Source of the DNA: Rhodospirillaceae bacterium
Lineage (GTDB): Bacteria; Pseudomonadota; Alphaproteobacteria; SMXQ01
Direction of reading: 5' to 3'
NCBI GenBank assembly: GCA_947474495.1
Contig: CANJIM010000006.1
Coordinates: 1 to 57,642, forward strand
DNA: 57,642 bases
Numbering within the stretch: the first letter of the stretch is position 1; the number at the start of each line of letters is the position of its first letter. Both the position numbers and the translations under genes were made by a program. Below are positions 44,815-53,893 of this stretch, piece after piece. A model generated the notes under the pieces. It ran no database searches. It worked only from the letters and a program-made list of their open reading frames with translations, and was not told the origin of the DNA.

Positions 44815-45540
44815 TTACGCCTTCGGCGCCTCGTCGTCGGGATTGACGACCAGGAAGCTGGAGGAATCGCCCTTCGGACGACTTTCGTTGAGCGTCGTGC
44901 CATGAACGATGAAGTAGATCGTTTCGGCGATGTTGGTGGCGTGATCGCCGATGCGCTCGATGTTCTTGGCGACGAACAGAAGATGCGTGCAGGGCGTGAT
45001 GTTGCGCGGATCTTCCATCATGTAGGTGAGGGTTTCGCGGAACAGCGCGTTATACGCATCGTCGACTTCCTCGTCGCGCAGCCACACCTGCTTGGCCTTT
45101 TCGGCATTGCGCTCGTTATAGGCGTCGAGCACATCCTTGATCAGATGCTGAACCAGGCGGCCCATGCGCGGAATGCTGGCGAGCGGCTTCACCGGGCGCA
45201 TTTCGGCAATGGCGATCGAGCGCTTGGCGATGTTGGCGGCGTAATCGCCCATGCGCTCGACGTCTGCGGCGATCTTGAGCGATGAGATGATTTCGCGCAG
45301 ATCGCTCGCCATCGGCTGACGCAACGCCAGCATGCGCACCACGCGCTGATCGACGATCAGGTTCAGCTCATCGAGCTTCGCATCGCCCTTGACGGTGAGC
45401 GCCGCGATATCGGGATCGCGTTTGGTGACGGCTTGGATCGCCGAGGCAAACTGCGCTTCGGCGATGCCGCCCATGCGCAGGATGTCCTCGTGGAGGTTCT
45501 TCAGCTCATCGTCGTAGGATTTTACGGTATGGTCGGCCAT
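44815..45540 (-). CDS. phoU: Phosphate transport regulator PhoU
   Basis: PhoU links the Pst transporter to PhoR so that PhoB is off when phosphate is plentiful. The 241-residue protein is two three-helix bundles with the metal-binding PhoU motifs SLKIAADVERMGDYAANIAK and LLFVAKNIERIGDHATNIAE. I chose the ATG at 45540 (MADHTVKSYDDELKNLHEDI). It lies between pstB and phoB, as is usual. Confidence 0.97.
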   Translation of the reverse strand: MADHTVKSYDDELKNLHEDILRMGGIAEAQFASAIQAVTKRDPDIAALTVKGDAKLDELNLIVDQRVVRMLALRQPMASDLREIISSLKIAADVERMGDYAANIAKRSIAIAEMRPVKPLASIPRMGRLVQHLIKDVLDAYNERNAEKAKQVWLRDEEVDDAYNALFRETLTYMMEDPRNITPCTHLLFVAKNIERIGDHATNIAETIYFIVHGTTLNESRPKGDSSSFLVVNPDDEAPKA

Positions 45541-45571
45541 GGCCTGTTCGTTCCTTGCCTGAAGTCCGCGA

Positions 45572-46387
45572 TCAGCCGAAACGGCCGGTGACATATTCCT
45601 CGGTCTTCTTGACGCTGGGCGTCGTGAAGATCTTTTCCGTGCGGTCGTATTCGATCAATTCGCCGAGATACATGAAGGCGGTGAACTCTGACACGCGGGC
45701 CGCCTGCTGCATGTTGTGGGTCACGATGGCGATCGTGTAGTGGTCTTTCAACTCGTCGATCAGCTCTTCGATCTTGCTGGTCGAGATCGGATCGAGCGCC
45801 GAGCAGGGCTCATCGAACAGAATCACTTCCGGGCGCACCGCGATGGTGCGGGCAATGCAGAGGCGCTGCTGTTGGCCGCCAGACAAGCCGAGGCCGCTGG
45901 TGTTGAGCTTGTCCTTCACTTCGTCCCACAGGGCGGCGCGACGCAGCGACGATTCGACGCGTTCGTTCATCTCGGCGCGCGGCAGGTTTTCGTAAAGCTT
46001 CACGCCGAAGGCGATGTTGTCGTAAATCGTCATCGGAAACGGCGTCGGCTTCTGGAACACCATGCCGACCTTGGCGCGCAGCAGGTTGAGATCTTGTTTG
46101 GGGTTGAGGATATTGACATTGTCGAGCAGCACTTCGCCCTCGGCATGCTGCTTCGGATAGAGCTCGTACATGCGGTTGAGGCAGCGCAGCAGCGTCGATT
46201 TGCCGCAGCCCGACGGACCGATGAAGGCGGTCACAGTGCGCTCGTAGAGCGGCAGGGAAATATTCTTCAGCGCCTTGGTCTCGCCGTAAAAAAACGACAG
46301 GTCGCGGACGGAAATTTTTTCCGGTGTGTTCTCGTCCGTCCGCGCGCCAATCGCCGACGTACCGAGATTATTGGCCATCATACTCAT
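45572..46387 (-). CDS. pstB: Phosphate ABC transporter ATP-binding protein
   Basis: PstB is the ATPase of the high-affinity phosphate importer. The 271-residue protein has Walker A ([20 protein letters not shown]), the Q-loop ([11 protein letters not shown]), the signature [20 protein letters not shown] and Walker B ([20 protein letters not shown]), followed by the H-loop [12 protein letters not shown] 46387 overlaps the pstA TGA as ATGA, so the two are coupled. Confidence 0.97.
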   Translation of the reverse strand: MSMMANNLGTSAIGARTDENTPEKISVRDLSFFYGETKALKNISLPLYERTVTAFIGPSGCGKSTLLRCLNRMYELYPKQHAEGEVLLDNVNILNPKQDLNLLRAKVGMVFQKPTPFPMTIYDNIAFGVKLYENLPRAEMNERVESSLRRAALWDEVKDKLNTSGLGLSGGQQQRLCIARTIAVRPEVILFDEPCSALDPISTSKIEELIDELKDHYTIAIVTHNMQQAARVSEFTAFMYLGELIEYDRTEKIFTTPSVKKTEEYVTGRFG

Positions 46388-47247
46388 CGTTCGCCACCCG
46401 ATTTGCTGGAAAGGACCCGCGCGAGAATGCTGAGGGAGAGCACCGCGAAGGTAATGAGAAGCGCGCCGGTCCAAGCCAATTCGCGCCAGTTTTCGTAAGG
46501 GCTCAACGCGAATTGGAAGATGACAACCGGCAGGCTCGGCATCGGCGCGTTGAGATTGGTGCTCCAGAACTGATTGTTCAGGGCGGTAAAGAGGAGCGGC
46601 GCGGTTTCACCCGTCACGCGGGCGACGGCCAGCAACACGCCGGTGATGATGCCGGCGCGCGCCGCGCGATAGCCGACCTTCATGACGATATGCCAGGTTG
46701 GCGTGCCGAGCGCGGCGGCGGCTTCGCGCAGCGTGTTCGGCACCAGCAGCAGCATGTCTTCCGTGGTGCGCACGACGACCGGCAGCACGATCACGGCGAG
46801 GGCGACGGCACCGGCTAGGCCGGAGAAGTGACCCATGCGCGTGACCAGCACTTCATAAATGAACAGGCCGATGACGATCGAGGGGGCGGACAAGAGAATG
46901 TCGTTGATGAAGCGGATCACCGGCGTGAGTTTGTCGTAACGGCCGTATTCGGCCATGTAGGTCCCGGCCAGCGTGCCGATCGGCGTGCCGATGGCGACGG
47001 CAAGGCCGGTCATGATCAGGCTGCCGACGATAGCGTTCGCCAAGCCGCCCGCCGCTTGCGGCGGCGGGGTCATTTCGGTGAAGACGGCGAGATTGATGCC
47101 GGCCAGGCCTTTGATGAGCAGCGTGCCAAGGATGATCGCCAACCAACCGAGACCGATAGCGGCCGCAGCCACAGACAGGCCCATGTAGACGCGATTGCGG
47201 ACGGCGCGGCGGCGATAAAGGGTCATATTGCGGACGTCTGTGGCCAT
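46384..47247 (-). CDS. pstA: Phosphate ABC transporter permease PstA
   Basis: PstA and PstC form the membrane channel. The 287-residue protein has six membrane helices and the ABC-permease EAA-type loop [20 protein letters not shown]. Other conserved parts are [20 protein letters not shown] and [18 protein letters not shown]. It starts 3 bases after the pstC stop and overlaps pstB by 4 bases. Confidence 0.97.
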   Translation of the reverse strand: MATDVRNMTLYRRRAVRNRVYMGLSVAAAAIGLGWLAIILGTLLIKGLAGINLAVFTEMTPPPQAAGGLANAIVGSLIMTGLAVAIGTPIGTLAGTYMAEYGRYDKLTPVIRFINDILLSAPSIVIGLFIYEVLVTRMGHFSGLAGAVALAVIVLPVVVRTTEDMLLLVPNTLREAAAALGTPTWHIVMKVGYRAARAGIITGVLLAVARVTGETAPLLFTALNNQFWSTNLNAPMPSLPVVIFQFALSPYENWRELAWTGALLITFAVLSLSILARVLSSKSGGER

Positions 47248-47250
47248 GGC

Positions 47251-48240
47251 TTAGTTCCCCGCCTGGCGTTCGAGGCGCAGCAGCATGTAGCGTGCGATCG
47301 CCAGGACGATGAAGGTGATGAAGAAGAGAATGAGGCCGAGAGAAATCAGCGCGGAGAAATAGACGTCGCCCACCGCTTCAGCGAACTCATTGGCGATGGT
47401 GGCCGAAATGGTGGTGCCAGGCGCGAGAATGGATCCGGAAATCCGATGCGCGTTACCGATCACGAAGGTGATCGCCATGGTCTCGCCGAGCGCCCGGCCG
47501 AGCGCCAACATGCAACCGCCGATGACGCCGACGCGGGTGAAGGGCAGCACGACGTTGCGCGTCACCTCCCAAGTGGTGCAGCCGAGGCCGTAGGCCGATT
47601 CGCGCAGCACCGTCGGCACCGTCTCAAACACGTCGCGGGTGATGGCGACGATAAAGGGCAGGATCATGATGACGAGGATCAGCGACGCGGTGAGGATGCC
47701 GATACCATAGGGCGGGCCGGCAAACAGGCTGCTGAGCACGGGAATATCGGCGAAGGCGTCGATCAAAAAGGGCTGCACATGGCTTTGCAGGAAGGGGGCG
47801 AAGACGAACAGGCCCCAGATGCCGTAGATGATCGAGGGGATGCCGGCGAGCAATTCGATGGCGATGCCGAACGGGCGGCGCAGCAGCGGCGGGCAGAGCT
47901 CGGTCAGGAAAATAGCGATGCCGAGGCCGAGCGGCACCGCGATCAACATGGAGAGGAACGACGTGATCAGGGTGCCGTAGATCGGCGATAGAGCACCGAA
48001 TTTAATCGTGACCGGGTTCCAGACTTCGGTGGTGACGAAGTCGAGCTTGAACGTGCTCAGCGCCAGCCACGAGCCCTCGACCAGCGAGAACATAATGGCA
48101 CCGAGAATGACGAGTACGCTGATGGCGCAAATGCGGGTCAGGCTACGGAAGAAGGCATCGGTCAAAGCGAAGCGCTTTAGCGCGCGCGTTCGATCGACGA
48201 CCGCCGACGTGAATGAGGTTTCGACGCTGAGTTCCGCCAC
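47251..48240 (-). CDS. pstC: Phosphate ABC transporter permease PstC
   Basis: PstC is the partner permease of PstA. The 329-residue protein has six helices with GALSPIYGTLITSFLSMLIA, LAGIPSIIYGIWGLFVFAPF and the EAA-type loop VLRESAYGLGCTTWEVTRNV. I chose GTG 48240 because CGAGG precedes it at a good distance; the longer frame would need a TTG at 48291 inside the leader. A hairpin lies between pstS and this gene. Confidence 0.95.
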   Translation of the reverse strand: MAELSVETSFTSAVVDRTRALKRFALTDAFFRSLTRICAISVLVILGAIMFSLVEGSWLALSTFKLDFVTTEVWNPVTIKFGALSPIYGTLITSFLSMLIAVPLGLGIAIFLTELCPPLLRRPFGIAIELLAGIPSIIYGIWGLFVFAPFLQSHVQPFLIDAFADIPVLSSLFAGPPYGIGILTASLILVIMILPFIVAITRDVFETVPTVLRESAYGLGCTTWEVTRNVVLPFTRVGVIGGCMLALGRALGETMAITFVIGNAHRISGSILAPGTTISATIANEFAEAVGDVYFSALISLGLILFFITFIVLAIARYMLLRLERQAGN

Positions 48241-48327
48241 GATGGCCTCGTGATTTTTGGTGAAGTCGAAAGGCAGGAAAGAAAGGAACAAACGAATAAA
48301 TGGCAGTCAAAATATCGAAGTAGAAAC

Positions 48328-48352
48328 GGGGGACCGGAAAACCCGGCCCCCC
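48328..48352 (-). terminator. Hairpin between pstS and pstC
   Basis: GGGGG-A-CCGG at 48328-48337 pairs with CCGG-C-CCCCC at 48343-48352 with one A-C mismatch. It lies 11 bases after the pstS stop. No long T run follows, so it is probably a partial terminator or mRNA 3'-end protector that allows more PstS than permease. Confidence 0.6.
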
Positions 48353-48363
48353 GCGAAAGCGTC

Positions 48364-49383
48364 TTACATCTTCGCTTTGATCTGGTCGGCCCAGACCTTC
48401 TTGATCAGGCCGACGACGTTGTCCGGCATCGGGACATAGTCGAGCTCTTCGGCCATGGCATCGCCCTTGCTGTAGGCCCAGTCGAAGAACTTGAGGGCGG
48501 CGGCGGAGGCGGCCGGATCTTGCGGCTGCTTGTACATGATGATGAAGGTGGCGGACGCCATCGGCCAGCTCAGCTCGCCCGGCGCGTTGGTGATGATGAC
48601 GGCCATGCCGGGCGTACCGGCCCAGTCGGCACCAGCGGCGGCGGCTTGCACGGCCTTGGAGCCCGGCTCCACGGCTTTGCCGTCGCGGTTGATCATCCGC
48701 ATGTAGGTCATCTTGTTCTGCTTCACGTAGGCGTATTCGACGTAGCCGATCGCGCCCTTCGTGTTGGTGACGGTGCCGGCAACGCCTTCATTGCCTTTTC
48801 CGCCAATACCGACCGGCCACTGGACCGAGGTGTTCGCGCCGACCTTGGTCTTCCATTCCGGGTTCACCTTGCTGAGATATTCGGTGAACACGAAGGTGGT
48901 GCCCGAGCCGTCCGAACGGTAAGCGACGGCGATGGCCTGGTTCGGCAGCTTGGCCGACGGGTTCAGCTTGGCGAGGGCCGGATCGTTCCACTTGGTGATC
49001 TTGCCGAGATAGATGTCCGCCAGCGTATTGCTGTCGATCACCAGCTCGCCCGGCTTGATACCGTCGAGGTTGACGACCGGGACGACGCCGCCCATGACGG
49101 TCGGGAACTGGATCATGCCGTCCTTCTCCAGCTGCTCGGCAGTGAGCGGCATGTCGGAGGCGCCAAAGGTCACGGTCTTCGACTGAATCTGCTTGATGCC
49201 GCCGCCGGAGCCGATCGACTGGTAGTTCAGGCTGTCGCCGGTCTCTTTCTTGTAGGCATCGGCCCACTTGGAATAGATCGGATAGGGGAAGGTGGCGCCG
49301 GCGCCGGAGATGTCGGCCGCGCTAGCGGTATAAGCCGTGCAAAGGGCTGCAGCCGCCGCGACGAGGCTCGCTGTCATGCGCAT
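48364..49383 (-). CDS. pstS: Phosphate-binding periplasmic protein PstS
   Basis: PstS captures phosphate in the periplasm for the Pst transporter. The 339-residue precursor has a signal peptide ending ASAADI (cleavage near residue 22). The mature protein shows ISGAGATFPYPIYSKWADAY, NYQSIGSGGGIKQIQSKTVT, FGASDMPLT and AVAYRSDGSGTTFVFTEYLS, which carry the phosphate ligands. ATG 49383 has GGGAG upstream. A Pho-box-like site is 134 bases before the start. Confidence 0.97.
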   Translation of the reverse strand: MRMTASLVAAAAALCTAYTASAADISGAGATFPYPIYSKWADAYKKETGDSLNYQSIGSGGGIKQIQSKTVTFGASDMPLTAEQLEKDGMIQFPTVMGGVVPVVNLDGIKPGELVIDSNTLADIYLGKITKWNDPALAKLNPSAKLPNQAIAVAYRSDGSGTTFVFTEYLSKVNPEWKTKVGANTSVQWPVGIGGKGNEGVAGTVTNTKGAIGYVEYAYVKQNKMTYMRMINRDGKAVEPGSKAVQAAAAGADWAGTPGMAVIITNAPGELSWPMASATFIIMYKQPQDPAASAAALKFFDWAYSKGDAMAEELDYVPMPDNVVGLIKKVWADQIKAKM

Positions 49384-49503
49384 GGAGGGGACTCCCGTGG
49401 AAGAGTGTGTGGGGTCGGACGGAGATGTCCGGGGGACGCGGATCAGGGCCTGATTCGCGCCCCGAGCTTGCGCGGCGCAATCTAAGGGGCTTCGAGGACA
49501 CAA

Positions 49504-49534
49504 ATACTACAGGTATGTGAACGTTATGTGACAC
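49504..49534 (-). promoter_or_regulatory. Pho-box-like site and -10 box for pstSCAB-phoU-phoB
   Basis: On the minus strand GTGTCAC (49534-49528), ATAA, then CGTTCAC (49523-49517) form two direct 7-mers with a 4-base spacer, the layout of PhoB boxes (CTGTCAT-N4-CTGTCAT). TAGTAT (49509-49504) follows 7 bases later as a candidate -10. PhoB control of the operon is the expected reading. Confidence 0.6.
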
Positions 49535-49554
49535 GGCGCCGGCAGGCGCGTGTC
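49530..49554 (-). terminator. Hairpin after phoR overlapping the Pho box
   Basis: GACAC-(G)-GCGCC at 49530-49540 pairs with GGCGC-GTGTC at 49545-49554 around a GGCA loop, with one bulged G. It lies 49 bases after the phoR stop. Its end overlaps the first half of the Pho box. No T run follows on the minus strand, so terminator activity is uncertain. Confidence 0.4.
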
Positions 49555-49602
49555 AGAAAACTCGACAAGTCTAACTCATTGTCTAGGAATGGTTTTTTGA
49601 GC

Positions 49603-51054
49603 TCAGTTCGGGCTGGCGTCGTCCGCCAGAGGCGCTTCGAGCGGCAAAAAGACGGTGAAGCGGCTGCCCTGGCCCGGCTCGCTGTCGATGCGCAACTGGC
49701 CACGATGGCGCGCGACGATATGTTTGACGATGGCGAGGCCAAGACCGGTGCCGCCGACAGCGCGCGAGCGGGCGGTGTCGACCCGGTAGAAGCGCTCGGT
49801 CAGACGCGACAGATGCTCCTGGGCGATGCCCTCGCCCTTGTCGCTGACCGCGATGGCGAGCGCCGCTGCGGGAATCGCGAGATCGCTGCTCGCCGCGCCT
49901 TTCGTCGGCCAGACGCGCACCGTCACGTCGCTGTTGGCGACGCCGTACTTGATCGCGTTGTCGATCAGGTTCTGGAAGAGCTGGGCAAGCTGGTCGGAAT
50001 CGCCGGGCACGCTCGGCACTTCGCCCTCGACGGCGATTTTCACCGTCATGCCCTTGGCGCGCGCCTGCAGCTGCAGGATCGCCACCACGGTTTGCAACAT
50101 GGCCGGGACGTCGACATGGCCGGCCGGCGGCTTGTGCTCGCTCATCTCGATGATCGACAGCGATAAGAGATCGCGCACCAAGCGGGCCATGCGCTGCGCC
50201 TGCTCATGCATCAATTTGAGGAATTGCTCGCGGGCCGGCGCGTCGTCGCGCGCCGGGCCCTGCAGCGTCTCGATGAAGCCGATCAGGCTGGAGAGCGGCG
50301 TGCGCAATTCGTGCGACGCGTTGGCGATGAAATCGCTGCGCATTTGCTCGATGCGCTTGATGGCGCTGACATCGACCATGACCAGCACGCAAATGGCGCC
50401 GCCCGGCGCCGGATTGGGCCGTTCGTCGGTCGGCGGCGGCAAGCGCAGCTTTTCGATGCGCACGGCGAAGTGCCGTTCGCTCGGCTGCACGGCATGGAAC
50501 TCCGCTTGGCGTCCCGTGCCGTCTTCCAGCACGCCATCGACCGCTTCCAGCACGGCTGGATCGCGCAGCGCCACTGCCAGATCGGCGCCGACGGCGATGG
50601 TGCCGAGCAATTGACGCGCCGCCATATTGCCGAAGGTCACGCGGCGGCGTCCGTCGAGCAAGATCAGGGGATCGGGCAGGCTGTCGAACACGCCTTTGTT
50701 CTCGCCGACGCCGCTGCGCAGGGCCTCGGCGCGTTCGCGCCAGATGCGGTCGAGGCGCAGCACGGCGGCCAGCGCGTCGCCGGTGAAGCGGCCGCCGAGG
50801 CGCGGCGGCTGTGGGCGCGGCATGCGGTCGGTCTCCGCCAAGGCATCGGCGGTGGCGATGATCACCGAAATTTCATAGAGATGGCGGCGCACCAGGAAGA
50901 ACAAGGCGACCGCCACAGCGCCGCCGGCGGTGAAAACGTGACCCCAGGCCAATTCGTCCTGCAAGGCCAGGATGACGAGCAAGATCAGCGTCGGCGCGGT
51001 GAGCGCGAGCGTCGTGAAGATCAAGCGGCCGGCGGAAATGCGCGAAAGCGACAT
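49603..51054 (-). CDS. phoR: Phosphate regulon sensor histidine kinase PhoR
   Basis: PhoR phosphorylates PhoB under phosphate limitation. The 483-residue protein has two N-terminal membrane helices (about residues 10-31 and 38-56), a PAS-like domain (VFDSLPDPLILLDGRRRVTF) and a kinase core: H-box [20 protein letters not shown] with His248, N-box LFQNLIDNAIKYG, and G-boxes DKGEGIAQEHL and GTGLGLAIVKHIV. It precedes pstS on the same strand, an order common in Alphaproteobacteria. Confidence 0.96.
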   Translation of the reverse strand: MSLSRISAGRLIFTTLALTAPTLILLVILALQDELAWGHVFTAGGAVAVALFFLVRRHLYEISVIIATADALAETDRMPRPQPPRLGGRFTGDALAAVLRLDRIWRERAEALRSGVGENKGVFDSLPDPLILLDGRRRVTFGNMAARQLLGTIAVGADLAVALRDPAVLEAVDGVLEDGTGRQAEFHAVQPSERHFAVRIEKLRLPPPTDERPNPAPGGAICVLVMVDVSAIKRIEQMRSDFIANASHELRTPLSSLIGFIETLQGPARDDAPAREQFLKLMHEQAQRMARLVRDLLSLSIIEMSEHKPPAGHVDVPAMLQTVVAILQLQARAKGMTVKIAVEGEVPSVPGDSDQLAQLFQNLIDNAIKYGVANSDVTVRVWPTKGAASSDLAIPAAALAIAVSDKGEGIAQEHLSRLTERFYRVDTARSRAVGGTGLGLAIVKHIVARHRGQLRIDSEPGQGSRFTVFLPLEAPLADDASPN

Positions 51055-51116
51055 GCTGCCTCTTCCCTCGCCGTGCCGGGGAAGTCAAGCCTTGCCGTCG
51101 GCGGGTCCCAAACGGG

Positions 51117-51144
51117 ATCGGCCCCGCGCGAGGGCGGGGCCGAT
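51117..51144 (-). terminator. Hairpin after maeB
   Basis: An 11-bp perfect stem (51117-51127 with 51134-51144) with a six-base loop lies 33 bases after the maeB stop. On the minus strand it is followed by CCCGTTTGGG, so the T run is weak. It is a likely terminator separating maeB from phoR. Confidence 0.6.
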
Positions 51145-51177
51145 AACCGGTGGATGACAGTCCGCGAGAGGAGCGGG

Positions 51178-53442
51178 CTAACCTTTGATCGCGTCGTAGG
51201 CGGCGAGCGCGGCGACGTTGACCAATTCGGTGACGTTCGAGCCCATCGGCACGATCTGCGCCGGCTTGCTGAGGCCGATGAGCAGCGGGCCGACGACGGT
51301 GCCGCCGCCGAGTTCCTGCAGCAGTTTGGCCGAGATGATCGCCGGATCGAGCGCCGGCATGATCAGCACGTTGGCCGGCGCCGACAGGCGGCAGAACGGA
51401 TAGAGCGTGCGCAGCTCCGGGTTGAGGGCGACGTCGACCGACATTTCGCCGTCATATTCGAAGTCGACCTTCATGGTGTCGAGATGCTCGACGGCTTCGC
51501 GCACGCGCTTGCCCTTCTCGCGCAAGGGATCGCCGAAGTTCGAGAAGGAGACGAAGGCGACGCGCGGCTCATGGCCGAGCTGGCGCGCGGCCTTGGCCGC
51601 TTGGATGGCGATATCGGCGAACTCGGCCGTCGTCGGCACTTCATGCACCATGGTGTCGGCGATGAACACCGTGCGTTCGCGCGCCAGCATCATGGTCAGG
51701 CCGATCACCCGCTCGTTCGGCTTGGCGTCGATGACGCGGCGAATCTCGCTATAGGCAACGAAGGACGAGCGCGTCACGCCGGTCACCATGGCGTCGGCGT
51801 CGCCGAGCGCCACCATGCAGGCGGCGAAGATGTTGCGGTCCTGATGCACCATGCGCTGGCAGTCGCGATAGAGCACGCCGTGGCGCTGCAGGCGCTCATA
51901 AAGGAAGTCGATGTAGCGCTTGTTATCGGGGTTGAGCGCCGCATTGTAGATTTCCATGTCGTCGCCGACCTTGAGGCCGAAGGAGTTCATGGTCTCCTGC
52001 ACGCGGTCTTTGACGCCGATCAGCACCGGCGTGCCGTAGCCGGCGTTGCGGAACGACGCGGCGGCGCGGATCACCGTCTCTTCCTCGCCTTCGGCGAAGA
52101 CGACGCGCTTGGGATTGGCGCGCACAGTCTCGAAGATCGAGTTGAGCGCCGCCGAGGTGCGGTCCAGGCGCGAGGCGAGCACGCGCCGGTAAGCTTCCAT
52201 GTTCTCGATCGGCTTCTGCGCCACGCCCGACGCCATGGCGGCCTGCGCCACCGCGCTCGGCACGGCGACGATCAGGCGCGGATCGAACGGCGACGGAATG
52301 ATGTAGTTCGGGCCGTACTGCAGCTTCTGGCCGAGCGAGGCGTCGGACACTTCGTCGGGCACGTCTTCGCGCGCCAGTTCGGCAAGCGCGTGGGCGGCGG
52401 CGATCTTCATCTCGTCGTTGATCGTGCTGGCGCGCACATCGAGCGCGCCGCGGAAGATGTAGGGGAAGCCGAGCACGTTGTTGACCTGATTCGGATAGTC
52501 CGAGCGGCCGGTGGCGACGATGGCGTCGGCGCGCACGCTATGCGCCTCTTCCGGCGTGATCTCGGGGTCCGGATTGGCCATGGCGAAGATGATCGGCTTG
52601 GCGGCCATGGCGACGACCATCTCCTTGGTCACGGCGCCCTTGGCCGAGAGGCCGAAGAACACGTCGGCGCCCTTCATGGCATCGGCCAGCGTGCGCGCTT
52701 CGGTCGGGATGGCGTGGGCCGATTTCCACTGGTTCATGCCGTCGGTGCGGCCCTGATAGATGACGCCCTTGGTGTCGCACAGGGTGACGTTGCCGTGCGG
52801 CACGCCGATGGCCTTCACCAGTTCGACGCAGGCGATGGCGGCGGCGCCGGCGCCGTTGACCACCATCTTGAAATTCTTGATGTCGCGGCCGGTGATCTCG
52901 AGCGCGTTGATCAGGCCGGCGGTGGCGATGATCGCCGTGCCGTGCTGGTCGTCATGGAACACCGGAATGTCCATCATCTCGCGCAGGCGCTGCTCGATGA
53001 TGAAGCATTCGGGCGCCTTGATGTCTTCCAGATTGATGCCGCCGAACGAGGGCCCGAGGAAGCGCACGCAATTGATGAATTCCTCGACGTCCTTGGTGTC
53101 GACTTCGAGATCGATCGAATCGACGTCGGCGAAGCGCTTGAACAGCACCGACTTGCCTTCCATCACCGGCTTGGCAGCCAGCGCGCCGAGATCGCCGAGG
53201 CCGAGGATCGCCGTGCCGTTGGTGATGACGGCGACCATGTTGCCGCGCACGGTATATTCATAAGCGGCGGCGGGGTCCTTGGCGATGCGGAGCACCGGGG
53301 CGGCGACGCCGGGGGAATAGGCCAGCGACAGGTCGCGCTGCGTCGTCATCGGGACGGTGGCGACGATTTCCAGCTTGCCGGGGCGTCCCGAGGAATGGAG
53401 CAGCAGGGCTTCTTCGTCGGTGACGTGATTGTTGGTATCCAC
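51178..53442 (-). CDS. maeB: NADP-dependent malic enzyme with C-terminal phosphotransacetylase-like domain
   Basis: MaeB converts malate to pyruvate and CO2 with NADP. The 754-residue protein has the malic enzyme part (residues about 1-430: LAYSPGVAAPVLRIAKDP, FHDDQHGTAIIATAGLINAL, VVNGAGAAAIACVELVKAIG, FAMANPDPEITPEEA) and a C-terminal phosphate acetyltransferase-like part (VVFAEGEEETVIRAAASFRN, LIMPALDPAIISAKLL) with a regulatory role in known members. Start is GTG 53442 with AAGGA upstream. It is divergent from mutS. Confidence 0.96.
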   Translation of the reverse strand: MDTNNHVTDEEALLLHSSGRPGKLEIVATVPMTTQRDLSLAYSPGVAAPVLRIAKDPAAAYEYTVRGNMVAVITNGTAILGLGDLGALAAKPVMEGKSVLFKRFADVDSIDLEVDTKDVEEFINCVRFLGPSFGGINLEDIKAPECFIIEQRLREMMDIPVFHDDQHGTAIIATAGLINALEITGRDIKNFKMVVNGAGAAAIACVELVKAIGVPHGNVTLCDTKGVIYQGRTDGMNQWKSAHAIPTEARTLADAMKGADVFFGLSAKGAVTKEMVVAMAAKPIIFAMANPDPEITPEEAHSVRADAIVATGRSDYPNQVNNVLGFPYIFRGALDVRASTINDEMKIAAAHALAELAREDVPDEVSDASLGQKLQYGPNYIIPSPFDPRLIVAVPSAVAQAAMASGVAQKPIENMEAYRRVLASRLDRTSAALNSIFETVRANPKRVVFAEGEEETVIRAAASFRNAGYGTPVLIGVKDRVQETMNSFGLKVGDDMEIYNAALNPDNKRYIDFLYERLQRHGVLYRDCQRMVHQDRNIFAACMVALGDADAMVTGVTRSSFVAYSEIRRVIDAKPNERVIGLTMMLARERTVFIADTMVHEVPTTAEFADIAIQAAKAARQLGHEPRVAFVSFSNFGDPLREKGKRVREAVEHLDTMKVDFEYDGEMSVDVALNPELRTLYPFCRLSAPANVLIMPALDPAIISAKLLQELGGGTVVGPLLIGLSKPAQIVPMGSNVTELVNVAALAAYDAIKG

Positions 53443-53893
53443 GGTACAAATCCTTTGGCGACGGCCGCGACGGTACGCTTCGAAAGTCGGGTCGACGAGT
53501 TGTTGCGCCCTAGCTGGGCATCCGCAGGCGGCGCGCGCGGCAAAAAGCCGTTTCAGTGCGTCGTTCAGAACCCGCGGGAAGGGAGCCGGCAGCCGCCGGC
53601 CCAAATGAAGCGGGAAACTTGCCAAGCGCGGCCGCCACTGTCATCAAAATTCGATAACTGGGGCGAATGAGCGGAGCTCATGCCCCACCTTATAAACGAA
53701 GCCCTTGGTGGCAGGTTACAGCGCCGTTAAGTTAGCGTGTCTCCCGTTCGAAGACTTTCGGCCTGCCGCTCGTTCTTATAGCAATGGCGGGCTTTCACAG
53801 CATTATTGCAGCGCAGCAAATTTGAATTCGCCGAGCACGACGTCGCCAGACGCCATCGACAAGACCGATGAAGCTATAGCTTCTCCCGAAGGC
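53443..53893. other. Intergenic region between maeB and mutS
   Basis: This stretch separates the divergent maeB and mutS genes; 53822-53893 may be coding if mutS starts at the TTG at 53822. A bulged hairpin at 53660-53686 (GGGGC-ga-ATGAGC with GCTCATGCCCC) stands out. Promoters for both genes should lie here, but I found no convincing pair of boxes. I see no tRNA or small gene. Confidence 0.5.

Noticed and set aside
50206-53670. 1154-codon plus-strand frame over phoR and maeB
   Set aside because: It is a shadow of maeB and phoR, rich in His, Arg and Asp as expected for the complement of GC-rich genes.
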